Notes: generated by a model not told the origin, from the sequence alone. A stretch of DNA of 64,000 nucleotides from CAVQJU01 sp963754955 (GCA_963754955.1 CAVWHY010000001.1:744001-808000), one strand, 5' to 3'. Positions 1 through 9,907 are shown, counted from the stretch's first letter. Translations and numbers: made by a program.

Positions 1-1
1 G

Positions 2-250
2 TTCGGCATGAGCGTGGCGCGTGCGCCGAACGACGCGCGCGACATCACGCACAACCTCCGGACCGCGGTCATTTCCGCCGAGGGGAAACTCGTCAAGGTC
101 TACACGGGCAACCAGTGGACACCGAAGGACATCCTCGAGGACCTGAAGCCCGCGGCGAACGCCCGGCTCGAACGCGAATTTAGTCATTTAGTCATCTGGT
201 CATCTGATCATCGTTGCCAATTGAGCAATTCGACAATTGAACAACGATGA
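2..250 (+). CDS. SCO1/SenC-family copper chaperone, C-terminal part
   Basis: The frame is open from the left edge, so only the last ~82 codons are present. The stretch ITHNLRTAVI followed by GKLVKVYTGNQWTP matches the end of bacterial SCO1/SenC proteins, thioredoxin-fold copper chaperones for cytochrome oxidase assembly. The His of THN sits where the family's copper-ligand His lies. The CxxxC motif would be to the left, outside the window. The last ~22 codons (from about residue 60) are unlike SCO1. They are encoded by the octamer repeat at 179-280, and the stop (248-250) lies in that repeat's right arm. The original stop may therefore have been lost to the repeat. Confidence 0.75.
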   Translation, partial: FGMSVARAPNDARDITHNLRTAVISAEGKLVKVYTGNQWTPKDILEDLKPAANARLEREFSHLVIWSSDHRCQLSNSTIEQR

Positions 251-280
251 CCAGATGACTAAATGATCAGATGACCAGAT
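179..280. repeat. Inverted octamer array (family TCATCTGG)
   Basis: Left arm 179-216 is built of 8-nt words (agtcattt, agtcatct, ggtcatct, gatcatcg). Right arm 242-280 holds their complements (cgatgacc, agatgact, aaatgatc, agatgacc). The arms can form a long imperfect hairpin with a loop of about 25 nt. The SCO1 stop codon and the start codon of the next gene both fall in the right arm. The same family recurs at 43909-43998. Confidence 0.8.
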
Positions 281-933
281 TCACACGCGCTGAGCGCCGG
301 CTCGTCGCGGCTCTCAGCACGCCACGAGCGGTTCAGCGCTATTTAAACCGCCTGCCGTACAACAACGAGCCGGGAGGCCGCGCGACGCTGCGCAGCTTCA
401 GGGGCGTGGTGGAACACGGCTGCGCCCATTGCCTCGAGGCGGCGCTGTTTGCGACGGTCGTTCTCGAACAGCACGGCTATCCCCCGCTGCTCCTCAGCTT
501 CGAGTCGATCGACCGGCTGGATCACGTGATCTTCGTCTACAAGCAGCGCGGACGATGGGGATCGGTCGCGCGGTCGCGCGACCCGGGTCTGCATGGCCGC
601 AAGCCGGTGTTCGCCACGCCGGCGGCGCTCGCCCGGAGCTACTGCGATCCCTACATCGACCTCACGGGCCGCGTGACCGGCTATGCGGTCGTCAACGCCG
701 CGCGCGAGATGGGCGCGTACGACTGGCGGCTCGCGGAAACGAACGTGTGGAAAGTCGAACGGATGCTGCTCGACTACCCGCACCGGCCGATCGTGACGTC
801 GGATGCGCGTACGAACCGGCTGCGCGCCCGGTACCGCGCGTTCAAGAAGGCGAATCCCGGCCGCAAGCCGCTGTGGTACCGCGGCTGCGACCGGTGGACC
901 GAACTGCCGGCCGGCGATCGGGTCAGCTGGTAG
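271..933 (+). CDS. Transglutaminase-like cysteine protein, uncharacterised
   Basis: A 220-residue protein with a spacing typical of the transglutaminase/cysteine-peptidase fold: HGCAHCLEAA (Cys51/Cys54, with Cys54 at the start of a predicted helix), LDHVIFVY (His85) and DPYIDLTG (Asp126). That Cys-His-Asp order is the basis of the call. The substrate is unknown. There is no signal peptide, so it is probably cytoplasmic. The start codon at 271 lies in the right arm of the octamer array, without a clear ribosome-binding site. The true start could be a few codons later, near RRLVAAL. It converges with the leftward gene at 937. Confidence 0.6.
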   Translation: MTRFTRAERRLVAALSTPRAVQRYLNRLPYNNEPGGRATLRSFRGVVEHGCAHCLEAALFATVVLEQHGYPPLLLSFESIDRLDHVIFVYKQRGRWGSVARSRDPGLHGRKPVFATPAALARSYCDPYIDLTGRVTGYAVVNAAREMGAYDWRLAETNVWKVERMLLDYPHRPIVTSDARTNRLRARYRAFKKANPGRKPLWYRGCDRWTELPAGDRVSW

Positions 934-936
934 CGC

Positions 937-1242
937 TCAGTCGAGATCGAAATCCCTGGTGGGTTTCGTGACCGGCTCCTGGCGGGCCTGCTTGAGAGCC
1001 TCCTCGAAACGCCGGGACAACGAGTCGCCGCGCGTCTTCTCGGCATCCACCGACTGCTGAAAGACGGCTTCGCGGCGCGCCGCTTCCTCCGCGAGGATCC
1101 GGTGGGCGTCGCCCAGTTCGGGTTTGTTCCCGCGTTCGGGTTCGCTGTGGGACACGACGCGCCCGAGGTTGGTGTCGATCACGAGCACCGACTGGCAACA
1201 GGGGCACGAAACCTCGATCTCCGATTTGAGCCGCGGCGTCAT
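937..1242 (-). CDS. Small zinc-ribbon-like protein
   Basis: A 101-residue protein that begins with a basic stretch and a SCPCC cluster (Cys13, Cys15, Cys16), suggesting half of a small metal knuckle. A charged, probably helical or coiled-coil region (residues 45-90) follows. No enzyme motif is seen. Its ATG overlaps the stop of the upstream lipoprotein gene (ATGA), so the two are probably translationally coupled. It is the last gene of the leftward run starting at the ECF sigma factor. Function unknown. Confidence 0.55.
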   Translation of the reverse strand: MTPRLKSEIEVSCPCCQSVLVIDTNLGRVVSHSEPERGNKPELGDAHRILAEEAARREAVFQQSVDAEKTRGDSLSRRFEEALKQARQEPVTKPTRDFDLD

Positions 1243-1667
1243 TTCTTTCCCTCTTCCTCGTTGCCTTTGAAGACACCCACGCCGGCGAGGCCGGCGAGGC
1301 CGCTCCCTTTCAGATCCAGCCGGACATCCACAGGGGCCCCGCTCTTGGTCGTAGCCGTGAGCCGGAGATCCTTGAGCTGCTGGCGCGCGAAGTCGAACCG
1401 GCGTCCGTACGCCTCGATGAAGATGCTGAGCGGCGTGTGGAGTTGCTGCCCCGCCGGAATGGATTCCACGGTCAGCCGATACTGGCGGTTGACCCAGATC
1501 TCGACCTTGTTCCAGTCGTCGTTCGTGCTGTTGGTGACGGTGAGACGCCCCGCTTCAAGCTGAAGCGCCGGGACGGTCTTCTTCGAGCAGGCCGACGCCA
1601 GGACGATCGCGAGCAGCATCGTGGCTGCGATCCGCGCCGTGATCCGGGGCCGGCAGCGTGGGCGCAC
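1239..1667 (-). CDS. Predicted lipoprotein, uncharacterised
   Basis: The N-terminus has a hydrophobic segment ending in a lipobox (LASAC, Cys27 from the GTG start at 1667). An internal ATG at 1619 would give a compact signal peptide, MLLAIVLASAC, and is equally plausible. The mature part carries an N-D-D-W-NKVEIWVN segment and looks like a beta-rich domain of about 110 residues. No family was recognised. It probably sits on the periplasmic face of a membrane. It lies directly behind the desaturase gene and overlaps the next gene by 4 nt. Confidence 0.55.
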   Translation of the reverse strand: MRPRCRPRITARIAATMLLAIVLASACSKKTVPALQLEAGRLTVTNSTNDDWNKVEIWVNRQYRLTVESIPAGQQLHTPLSIFIEAYGRRFDFARQQLKDLRLTATTKSGAPVDVRLDLKGSGLAGLAGVGVFKGNEEEGKK

Positions 1668-1673
1668 GCCCCA

Positions 1674-2506
1674 TCATACGACGCCCCGCCTGGCGGGCGC
1701 GTGCCTCAGCGTAGACGCGCGCGGGCACCGCCTGCACGTCCCACGCGAGCCCCACGGCTGCCAGGATGCGAATGACGTACCACGTCGGGATCGAACTCCC
1801 ACCAGAAGAACCCGTTGCGCGCGGCGCGCTGATATCGGTGGTGGTTGTTGTGCCACCCCTCGCCGGCGGCGAACACCGCCGTCAGGGCGTTGTTGCGCGA
1901 GTCGTCCAGCGTGTCGAAACGGCGGGAGCCGAACAGATGGTTGACCGTGTTGATCGCGAACGTGGCGTGCGCCAGCGTGACCGTCGGCACGCAGAACCCC
2001 CACACCAGCCACTCGATGCCGCCCGCGAGATACATGGCCGCCGCGAGCGCCAGCGGCGGCGCGAAGTAGTACCGGTCGAGCCACGCGATCTCGGGCACGG
2101 CGCCGAAATCACGCATGACGGCATTGGCCGACTCGATGCGGTCGTGCCGCGCGTCGTTCAGGAACCAGCCGATGTGCGCGTAGTAGAAACCGCTGACGGA
2201 GGGGCTGTGCGGATCGCCGTCGCGGTCGGCGAACCGGTGATGGTTCACGTGGTGGCCCGCCCACCAGAGCGGCCCCTTCTGCATCGCGGCCGTGCCGATG
2301 AGGGCAAAGACGAAGCGCGCGGCGCGATTCATCTGAAACGCGCGGTGCGCGAAATAGCGGTGGAACGTGAGCGTCAGGCCGATCGCGCGCGCGAAATGCG
2401 AAGCGGCCCACAGGGCAGCCAGCGGCCACGACAGCGGCACGAAGAACGCGAGCAGCGCAGACGCCTGCACGGTCCAGAACACAGCGATAGCGGTAAACGT
2501 GAGCAC
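1674..2506 (-). CDS. Acyl-CoA/fatty-acid desaturase (frameshifted)
   Basis: A membrane di-iron desaturase. All three histidine boxes are present: HRYFAH (49-54), HHVNHH (85-90) and HNNHH (219-223), with hydrophobic pairs between them as in delta-9 acyl desaturases. It should introduce double bonds into acyl chains. The family C-terminus WYVIRILAAVGLAWD is found only after a one-base shift near 1784 (GAC, extra G, then TGG TAC), so the coordinates span both frames. After the shift the frame runs on to 1555 into the next gene; a second disruption near 1690 would stop it at 1674, where the family normally ends. The start is GTG. It lies in the run with TlpA and may link membrane fluidity to envelope stress. 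Confidence 0.75.
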
Positions 2507-2541
2507 TGACAGAAAAGGACGGGGACCCGGGGGAGAAGGCG

Positions 2542-2766
2542 TCAGCCTTCTTCTTCGAACTCTTCCTCTTCGGGCGGGCCGAGGCGGGTGGACGGCCGCA
2601 GGGCTTCACGGTAGTCGTAGATCGGCAGGTCGCGGACGTGCAGCGACAGCGTGCACGCGGGCGATTTCATGTCGACGACCACGGTCACCGGGCTGCCCTC
2701 GACGCCGTCACGAAACGTGATCCGGCAGCCGCAAGCGAGCCGCGCATGTGTGAATCCTTTAGCCAT
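2542..2766 (-). CDS. Small conserved-looking protein, unknown
   Basis: A 74-residue ORF with an ATG start, in line with its operon neighbours (19 nt after tlpA, 35 nt before the desaturase). It has an N-terminal CGC pair, a VVVDMKSPAC segment and a strongly acidic tail (PPEEEEFEEEG). No known domain was recognised. The spacing and the third-position GC bias match real neighbouring genes. Confidence 0.5.
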   Translation of the reverse strand: MAKGFTHARLACGCRITFRDGVEGSPVTVVVDMKSPACTLSLHVRDLPIYDYREALRPSTRLGPPEEEEFEEEG

Positions 2767-2784
2767 CAGATCGCGATCATACCA

Positions 2785-3330
2785 TCACAAAAGGGACTTG
2801 ATCTCTTTTTCGAAGTTCTCTTTGGACGAGATACCGGCATGCTTCGCGCAGATTTTCCCGTCGCGCGAGATGATCGTGGTCACGGGAATGCCCCAAAGTG
2901 GGCCGTATGCATCCTGGATATCGTCGTGGTGCAGGCCCTGGAGCACCGGGTAATTCATCTTGAACTCCTTGACGTAGGGCCGCAGCTTCTCAACCGTATC
3001 GTCGACTGACACGCCGATCACCTGCAGTCCCTGGGGTCCGTATGTCTTCTGAAACTCGATGAACCAGGGAATCTCGATCTTGCAGGGCCCGCACCAGGTC
3101 GCCCAGAAGTCGAGCAGGATGACTTTGCCTTTGTAATCCGCCAGCTTGATGGCGTTGCCCTGCACGTCCTTGAGCGTGAAGTTGAGATTGGCCGGTTTCG
3201 CGTTCGCCGGACACGAGCCGCCGGCTGCCAGCGCCGACCCCTCGAACCAGAGTTCCGAGCTGTCGAGCGTCAGCAGCGCCAGGGCCAGCGCCCCCACCGT
3301 CGCCACGATCCATCGCACTCGCATCGGCAT
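2785..3330 (-). CDS. TlpA-family thiol:disulfide oxidoreductase
   Basis: A 181-residue thioredoxin-fold protein. Residues 1-36 are a signal anchor, residues 65-83 hold the family core DFWATWCGPC with redox cysteines Cys80 and Cys83, and the cis-Pro loop is at WGIPV (Pro149). TlpA/ResA proteins act in the periplasm as reductants or as couriers in cytochrome c and oxidase maturation. The long insert between the active site and the cis-Pro loop fits the AhpC/TSA-like branch. It lies 30 nt behind the anti-sigma gene, so it is probably part of the sigma operon and an envelope-stress output. Confidence 0.85.
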   Translation of the reverse strand: MPMRVRWIVATVGALALALLTLDSSELWFEGSALAAGGSCPANAKPANLNFTLKDVQGNAIKLADYKGKVILLDFWATWCGPCKIEIPWFIEFQKTYGPQGLQVIGVSVDDTVEKLRPYVKEFKMNYPVLQGLHHDDIQDAYGPLWGIPVTTIISRDGKICAKHAGISSKENFEKEIKSLL

Positions 3331-3360
3331 GTCCTTCCAGAGGCTCTTCTGAATGTTAGC

Positions 3361-4149
3361 TCAGTGCAGCGCGGTCTGAACGACGGCGGTCATGCGCGAC
3401 AGGTCCGCCGCCGCTTCCGCCTGGTTCTCCGGCTCGCGCGCGACGAGCACGAACGTGCGGTCACCGGTCGACCAGATGGCCGCCTCGTGCCCCATGACGT
3501 CGACGACCGATTGGGGCCGCGATGTTTTCGGAATCATGAACACGGACACCGGCTGTCCGTTGTGCAGGTACATCAGATGCGCGGCGAGGCCGCGCCCGTA
3601 CAGGCACACGCGCGCACCGAGGAGTTCCATCCCGGCGCGCGCCGCCGCTTCCGGCAGCGGCATGTGCCAGCCGAAGGTCGACGCCATCGTGCGCTCCGCT
3701 TCCACCGGATCGTCGGCGACGTGCAGGACGGACTTCATGCCGAAACACTTCACGTGATCGGCCGTCAGTTCCGCCGCCAGCAGCGCCGACGAGCGCTCCG
3801 TGAGCACGTACATCGCCGCCACCCCGGCGGCGACCACCACGCCTGCCGCCACGGCAAACGGCACGAGCCGCGCGCGCCACGGTTTCGCGGAACCGCCACC
3901 GCCGTCCGCGGCCGACGACCGCCACCGCAGCGCCTCGCAGCGATCGCGCAGCGCCGGCGACGCGGTGTCCGCGGCGAGCTCGCCTCGTCTGGTCTTCATC
4001 AGCTCGAACACCGCGCGCTCGGCGCTGACGCGGGAGTAGCAGGGCGGGCATCGTCGGACGTGCTCGTCGACGAGACGGCGCTCCGGCGCGCCGATATCGC
4101 CGTCGATGTAGGGCGTGATGAGCGGATCGATCGACGTGCAGTCAGGCAT
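3361..4149 (-). CDS. Anti-sigma factor with N-terminal zinc finger
   Basis: The N-terminal HEHVRRCPPC region gives the HxxxCxxC zinc-finger signature of zf-HC2 anti-sigma domains (His30, Cys34, Cys37). A single membrane span follows at about 95-117, and a ~145-residue extracytoplasmic domain completes the protein. The topology is that of a membrane-bound ECF anti-sigma factor that senses the periplasm. The ATG lies inside the end of the sigma gene (8-nt overlap, once that gene's frame is corrected), which is the usual coupling of sigma and anti-sigma. No protease-recognition signature could be judged. Confidence 0.85.
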   Translation of the reverse strand: MPDCTSIDPLITPYIDGDIGAPERRLVDEHVRRCPPCYSRVSAERAVFELMKTRRGELAADTASPALRDRCEALRWRSSAADGGGGSAKPWRARLVPFAVAAGVVVAAGVAAMYVLTERSSALLAAELTADHVKCFGMKSVLHVADDPVEAERTMASTFGWHMPLPEAAARAGMELLGARVCLYGRGLAAHLMYLHNGQPVSVFMIPKTSRPQSVVDVMGHEAAIWSTGDRTFVLVAREPENQAEAAADLSRMTAVVQTALH

Positions 4150-4718
4150 TGACGGGCCTTAAGTGTTGAAGGCGATCGAACAGCAGGCGGCGGCCGCGCG
4201 AAATACGCGACATCACCGTCCCGACCGGAATCGCCGAGCATCTCCGCAATTTCGGCGTAGGAAAACTCTTCCACGTCGCGTAACCACACGGCCTGGCGGA
4301 ACGTGTCGGGCAGCGCCTCGACGGCGGCCTGCAGGTCGGGTGTCAGCGTGTCGCGGAGGAGCAGCGTTTCGGGAGTGTCAACCCGGCTGTTGCCGGACCA
4401 GGCACCTGCGCTGTCGTCCGCGCGGTCGACAACCTCGCTGTCGGCGGTCACCGTGTCGCGCGCGCGGTCACGGGCGCGGTTGCGCGCGGTGTTGTGGAGG
4501 ATGGTGAACAACCAGGCCCTCAAATTGGTGCCTTCCTGAAAGCTATCGGCCGCGCGGAACGCCTTCAGGTAGGTCTCCTGGACGAGATCCTCGGCGTCGG
4601 CCGGAACGTGCGTCAGCCGTAGCGCCGTGCGGTACAAGCTGTCCACACACGCCAAGGCGTCAGCCTCGAACGTGGCGGTCCGGGCCGGACCTCCCGCCTT
4701 AGGGCCGTGCGTTCGCAT
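4142..4718 (-). CDS. ECF-type RNA polymerase sigma factor (frameshifted)
   Basis: Region 2 is clear (ALRLTHVPADAEDLVQETYLKAF in pieces, residues ~30-60) and so is the start of region 4 (LPDTFRQAVWLRDVEEFSY, AEIAEMLG). At 4232 one extra base breaks region 4. Skipping it restores IPVGTVMSRISRGRRLLF, the helix-turn-helix that reads the -35 box, and a stop at 4142 inside the anti-sigma start. The product would be about 191 residues, the normal ECF length. Without correction, the frame runs 140 nt into the anti-sigma gene. I take the break as an artefact because the rest is fully conserved. It probably controls the operon running to 937 and other targets. Confidence 0.85.
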
Positions 4719-4739
4719 CCTCCACGGGCGCCAGTGGAG

Positions 4740-4767
4740 TAAACCCGGGCGCCCCCTCGGTTATTCC
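4740..4767 (-). promoter_or_regulatory. Possible autoregulated ECF promoter
   Basis: Reading leftward, GGAATAACC (4767-4759) is followed after 14 nt by GTTTA (4744-4740), 22 nt before the sigma ATG. GGAA(C/T) plus GTT at this spacing resembles promoters of several ECF groups, and ECF genes often control themselves. This is a pattern match only. Confidence 0.3.
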
Positions 4768-4923
4768 GGAGTATACCCTGTCGCCTCGCGGCGTCAGGCG
4801 GGCCGGCGGCTGCACGGGACTGAGGACACAATGCCGCCTGCAGGCCCGATCTGGTGGGATCGACGTTTGCAGGCCACGGGGCGTCACAGTAAGATCCGCA
4901 TACCTACTCAGAGGTAACAGCTT

Positions 4924-7900
4924 ATGCGCGTCCGGCATTTCGTGCCGTCCTGCCGTCTCGTTGTCATCGCCGCGATCCTGGCCGGCTGGTCGGCCTACGC
5001 CGCCGCGCAGACGCCGTACGTGCCGTACTACGGGAAGAACAACATCCACTACGACACGTTCAACTGGGAGATCTACACGACGGATCACTTCGAGATCTAC
5101 TACTACCCCGAGATGAAGCAGCATCTCGAGCGGGTCGCCGGTTACGCCGAGAGCGCCTACCAGCAGATCAGCGCCGACCTCAAGAAAGAGCTGCCGAACA
5201 AGATCCAGCTCATCCTGTTCAAGACCCACAGCGAGTTCGAGCAGGAAAACGTCGACCCGTCGGCGGGTCAGGAAGGCGTCGGTGCGTTCGCGGAGCCGAC
5301 CCGCCTGCGCATGGTGATGCCGATCGACGCCCCGCCCGACCAGCTGTACGGGCTCATCGTGCACGAACTCACGCACCAGTTCGAGTTCGACATCATCCCG
5401 CAGGGACTGATCCGCCGGAACGTTCCGCTCTGGGTGAACGAAGGCCTGTCCGAGTTCGAGCGCGGCCAGTGGACGCCGCTCGACCTGATGACGGTCCGCG
5501 ACGCGGCGGTCGCCGACATCGTGCCGAAGATGACCGAGACCGAGGCCTACGGCAACGCGAGCAACGCACGGTTCGTCCCCTACAACCTCGGCCACGCGGT
5601 GTTCGAGTTCATCGAGGCCAAGTTCGGCCGCGAAGGCATCCGGCAGTTCATGTTCGCGCTGCGCAAGAGCGTCATCGGCGGCGGCGAGGACGCCTACGAA
5701 GACGCGCTGAAGATGAAGAAGGACGAATTCGACCAGAACTTCGAGCGCTACCTCAAGGAGCGGTTCAAGCCGTTCCGCGACAAGGAACGGCCGGCCGACT
5801 ACGGCCGCGACCTGTCGCCGAACAAGGAAAAGACGTCGTTCGCCGAGGCCTTCTCGATCGCGCCGTCCCCCTCGGGCGACCTCATCGCCGCGATGACGTT
5901 CAACCGCGAGGATCGCGAGATCGACGTCATCCTCATCTCGAGCAAGGACGGATCGATCGTCCGGAACCTGACCAAGGGCTTCGACAAGGACATGGGTTTC
6001 GACCACATCGTCCAGCTCGGCGAGCGGTTCGAGATGCCGTGGATGGCGTGGTCGCCGAAGGGCGATCGTCTCGCCTACTTCGTGCGCACGGCGAAAGAGC
6101 GCACGCTCATCATCCAGAACGTGCTGACGCGGAGCATCGAGCAGCGCATCGACATGAAGACGGTCGACGAGCCCGAATCGCCGTCGTTCTCGCCCGACGG
6201 CAAGACGATCGCGTTCGCCGGGCTTCGCAATGCCGTCGGCGACATCTTCCTCGTCGACCTGGCGACCCAGAAGGTCACCAACCTGACCGAGGACGAGTTC
6301 GCCAACTCCGGGCCCACGTTCTCGCCCGACGGCAAGTTCATCGTCTTCAACGCGCGCGTCAGCGGGAACCAGAAGCTGTTCCGGATCGAGCTCGACACGA
6401 AGAAGACAGACGCAGATCACCTTCGGGACCGTCGATGAGACGGCGGCGCAGTTCATCGACGAGAACACCCTCGTGTTTTCGTCCACGGCCACCGATCCGA
6501 ACGTGCCGCTCGAGCCCGACGTCGCCAAGAACGGCAACATCTACAACATCTGGACGATGGATCTGAAGAACGGCGAGATGCGGCAGTACACCGACACGCT
6601 CGGCGGCAACTGGTCGCCGGCCGTGCTGCGGGAGGGCGAGAACGCCAACCGCATCGCCTTCATCAGCTACTACAAGGGCGAGTACACGGTGCGCACGCTC
6701 GAGCGCAAGGAACCGCTGCACACCGCGGCGGCGTCCGACTTCGGCTCCCCCGGCCCCATCATCGACTTCCAGGCGCCGCTCCAGCACACGCTGGTGGCCG
6801 ACAATGTCCGGAAGAAGAAGACGTTCGAGAAGATGTTCCTCGACGGGCGGCCGCCGGTGAACCTCGGCGTCACGAGCAGCGGCGACATCTTCGGCGGCAC
6901 CGCCGTGACGTTCGGCGACGTGCTCGGCGACAAGCAGTTCAACTTCTACTTCGCGTCGATCTCGCAGTACCGCACGTTCTCGCTGGCCTACACGAACCTG
7001 TCCAAGCGGTTCCAGTACGGCCTGCAGGGCTACTCGCAGACGGTCTTCTACTACGGCCAGCTGGGCGGCGCGTTCTACGACCCGTCCTACGCGCCGTTCC
7101 TGAGCCGCGACGATGCGCAGGCGACCAGCACGACGTGGGGCGGCACCGCGTTCGGCATCTGGCCGCTCAACCGCTACAACCGCGTCCAGGTCTCAGGCAG
7201 CTTCGTGCACCTGAGCCAGTCGTTCAACAACCCGGCGCTGCAGGACTACTCGACCCAGTACCAAGCCTCGCTCACGGGCGGCCAGCAGCTCGCGCAAAAC
7301 GGCCTGCTCATGCCGCTCGGCATCGCGTTCGTTCGCGAGACGACCGTCTTCCGCGAGTTCGGACCGCTGGCCGGCAGCACGATGCGCCTCGCGTGGGACA
7401 CCTCGCCCCCCATCGGCGGCATCCTCTCGCGCCGGACGCTCGACGCGGATGTCCGCCACTACACGCGGCTCGGCTCCACGGGCCTGCTCGCCACGCGGTT
7501 CCACGGGTTCAGGAGCCGGGGCGACTTCCCGGACTTCCAGTACTTCGGCGGCAACGGCGACCTGCGCGGCTACGACTACCTGCAGTTTGTCGGGCAGAAC
7601 ATGATCCAGGCCAACGCCGAGCTGCGCTTCCCGCTGATCGAGGCGGCCCTCACGCCGATTGGCGTGATCGGCGGCATCCGCGGCGTGCTGTTCGCCGGCG
7701 TCGGCGGCGCGTGGTTCAGCGACCAGAAGTCGCAGAACCCGTGCGCGAAGGAGAACGACAACTTCAGGTTCCTGGCGAACTCGTCGCAGATCTGCCAGGT
7801 CACCACCGGATATCAGACCGACGCGTTCGGCAACATCGTCACCGTGCCGGATCCAGCGGTGCCCGGGACGTCGAAGCCCGTCGCCAATTACATCGCGCGG

Positions 7901-8134
7901 CAGGTCGACGGGTTCCGGCTGCAGGACGCCCGCGCGTCGTACGGCATCGGCCTCGAGACGTTCGCGCTCGGCTTCCCCATCCACTTCGACTGGTCGTGGC
8001 GCACGCTGATGAACGACAACTGGGAGAACGTGGTCTTCTCGTGCACGGCGGTCCTGCCGAACGGCGCGTGCGTCAACGGCGCGGAAGACTTCCGCAAGCC
8101 GCGGTTCATGGTGTGGATCGGCTACGACTTTTAA
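4924..8134 (+). CDS. Outer-membrane metallopeptidase / beta-propeller / beta-barrel protein (frameshifted)
   Basis: A protein of about 1069 residues read in two frames joined at about 6409 (one extra base). Residues 1-29 form a signal peptide. Residues ~35-290 contain VHELTH (147-151) and NEGLSE (172-177), the zinc ligands and second glutamate of peptidase-MA-like gluzincins. Residues ~300-600 hold repeated FSPDGK motifs typical of TolB/PD40 propeller blades. The last ~420 residues contain many alternating aromatic strands and end in Phe (WIGYDF), the signature of outer-membrane barrels, with similarity to the Omp85/surface-antigen type. It probably sits in the outer membrane with a soluble protease-propeller head. 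The ribosome-binding site is AGAGG before 4924. Confidence 0.75.
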
Positions 8135-8259
8135 CGGGCCGGGTCTCGAAGCTGCGACGGTCTGAGACGTAGAAACTGCGGAGCTACGCATTGAGAGCCT
8201 TGAAGTGTTCTACCGCAGCACTCGAGCCGTGCCCAGAGCACCTTACATTGAGGCGAGCG

Positions 8260-9771
8260 CTAGGAAATCGCCTTCAGCCGCAAGACGCTGCGCTCGAGAT
8301 CGATGCCGACGCGATAGCCGCTGAGGAACTTGTGCCCGACGATCCCGCCGAGCTGGAAGCCGAGCAGGGCGCTCGGCGCGTTCAGGTTCAGCACGACGAC
8401 CGGGAAGTTCGTGTACTTGATCGTGTCGAACGCCAGGTCCACGCCCGGCATCAGGAACGCGTCGCGGTCCCAGCCTGACGAGCCGTACACGCGCAGCGCG
8501 ATCTTGCGCGCGCCTTCCTTCACCGGCAGCCGGTTCGCGGTGGCCTGGCTGATCGAAATGACCTCGCCGCCCGTGTCGACCACGAAGTTCGCATGGTGCT
8601 GGCTGCCGACGAGGCCCCTGACCGTCACGAGGCGGTAGACGCGCAGCGGGAGCTCGAGGGCGCCCGTCTCAATCGGCAGGTGCTTGCCGAACGTGAGCTT
8701 GTGCGACTGGTAGTCGATGATCATCGAGTAGCCGAGCGCGATCGGCGACAGGCTCTCGGTTTCGTTCGACGGCAGGTCGCGCAGCGGCGGGCTCTTGATG
8801 ATGCACGGCACGTTGCGCAGCTTGAGCGTGCCGAGCTCGAGCGAGTCCACCCGCGCGAGCTGCAGGCCGCGCAGGCCGGTTTCGCCGACGCCGGCGCTCA
8901 GCGTGTACGTGATCGGCGCGACGCCCAGGCGCCGGGCCGTGGGCTCGGTGATGATCGTGCTCTCCGCACCGGTGTCGACGACGAAATCCTGCGGGCTGGC
9001 GTCGTTCACCCGCGCGCGCACCACGACCTTGTCGTTCACCAGACGGAAGTCGACCGTGAACACCTGGTCGTCGGTGCCGGGATCGGCCTGAAACGGCACG
9101 CGCTGCGCGAACGATCGCAGGAACCGGATTTCGGCGCGCGACCACGCGGCCTTCTCGCTCGTGTCCTTGTTGGGCAGGAGATTCACGTAGTTGCCGTACG
9201 CGGCGGCCGCTTCCTCGTACTTGTGCATCCGCTCGTAGATCGCGCCGACGGTGTGGTGGACTTCGAGGTCGCGGGGCGCGAGCCTGAGCGCCGCCTGCGC
9301 CTGATTCATCGCATCGTCGAGCTGGTTGCGCGCGAGCAGCGACCGCGCGATGCCGTGCAGGCCGCGCGGCAATTCGGGCGTCAGCGCCAGCGCCTCGCGG
9401 TATCGCAGCTCGGCTTCCTCGAACAGGCCGGAGGCCCACAGGGCGTCGCCGTACAGCGAGATGGCGTCGGCGTCGCGCGGGGCGGCCTTGGCAAGGGTTT
9501 CACCCTCGTTCCGTGCGGTGTCGAACTCCGCCACCCGCAGCGCCGCCTGGACCACGCCCGCCCGCGCCCCGCGCAGCAGGAGCGCGTCCGGCGACTTCAG
9601 GGCGTTCTGAAACGCCTCGAGGGCCTCGACGTAGCGTCCTTCGGAATAGAGCAGCGTACCGAGCTGATACTGGACGTCAGCCGCCTGTGATGAAGGGCCG
9701 TCGGCGTGGATGGCGAGCGATGCCGCCGCGACAAGGACGAGGACAACCGACGACCGGAACCGCACCTGCAT
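8260..9771 (-). CDS. TPR protein with two retropepsin-like aspartyl protease domains
   Basis: A 503-residue secreted protein. The signal peptide is at 1-23 and TPR-type helices run over about 35-200 (paired ALxxAP spacings). Two aspartyl-protease-like units follow, each with the DTG triad: VVDTGAE (266-269) and VVDTGGE (399-402). Single-domain bacterial retropepsins act as dimers. Two units in one chain could pair internally, like pepsin. The substrate is unknown; the likely location is the periplasm. The ATG at 9771 is preferred over an upstream non-ATG start because it opens the signal peptide directly. It ends 125 nt from the barrel gene, convergent with it. Confidence 0.75.
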   Translation of the reverse strand: MQVRFRSSVVLVLVAAASLAIHADGPSSQAADVQYQLGTLLYSEGRYVEALEAFQNALKSPDALLLRGARAGVVQAALRVAEFDTARNEGETLAKAAPRDADAISLYGDALWASGLFEEAELRYREALALTPELPRGLHGIARSLLARNQLDDAMNQAQAALRLAPRDLEVHHTVGAIYERMHKYEEAAAAYGNYVNLLPNKDTSEKAAWSRAEIRFLRSFAQRVPFQADPGTDDQVFTVDFRLVNDKVVVRARVNDASPQDFVVDTGAESTIITEPTARRLGVAPITYTLSAGVGETGLRGLQLARVDSLELGTLKLRNVPCIIKSPPLRDLPSNETESLSPIALGYSMIIDYQSHKLTFGKHLPIETGALELPLRVYRLVTVRGLVGSQHHANFVVDTGGEVISISQATANRLPVKEGARKIALRVYGSSGWDRDAFLMPGVDLAFDTIKYTNFPVVVLNLNAPSALLGFQLGGIVGHKFLSGYRVGIDLERSVLRLKAIS

Positions 9772-9907
9772 GGTCCCTCTTCTCCAGCGCAAACGTCAGA
9801 CTGAACAGTTAGACCCGGGCGCCGCTCCTACAAGATCCGCGCCCGCCCAAATCAAGTCCTGGATACTGTAACGGGTTGAAGGGCTTTCGGAAAACGAAAT
9901 CCTTATT

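Noticed and set aside
4699..6540. Leftward open frame of 613 codons opposite the peptidase-barrel gene
   Set aside because: It is antisense to a gene with clear motifs, is Arg/Val/Asp-rich without any domain, and overlaps the sigma gene. High GC keeps such antisense frames open.
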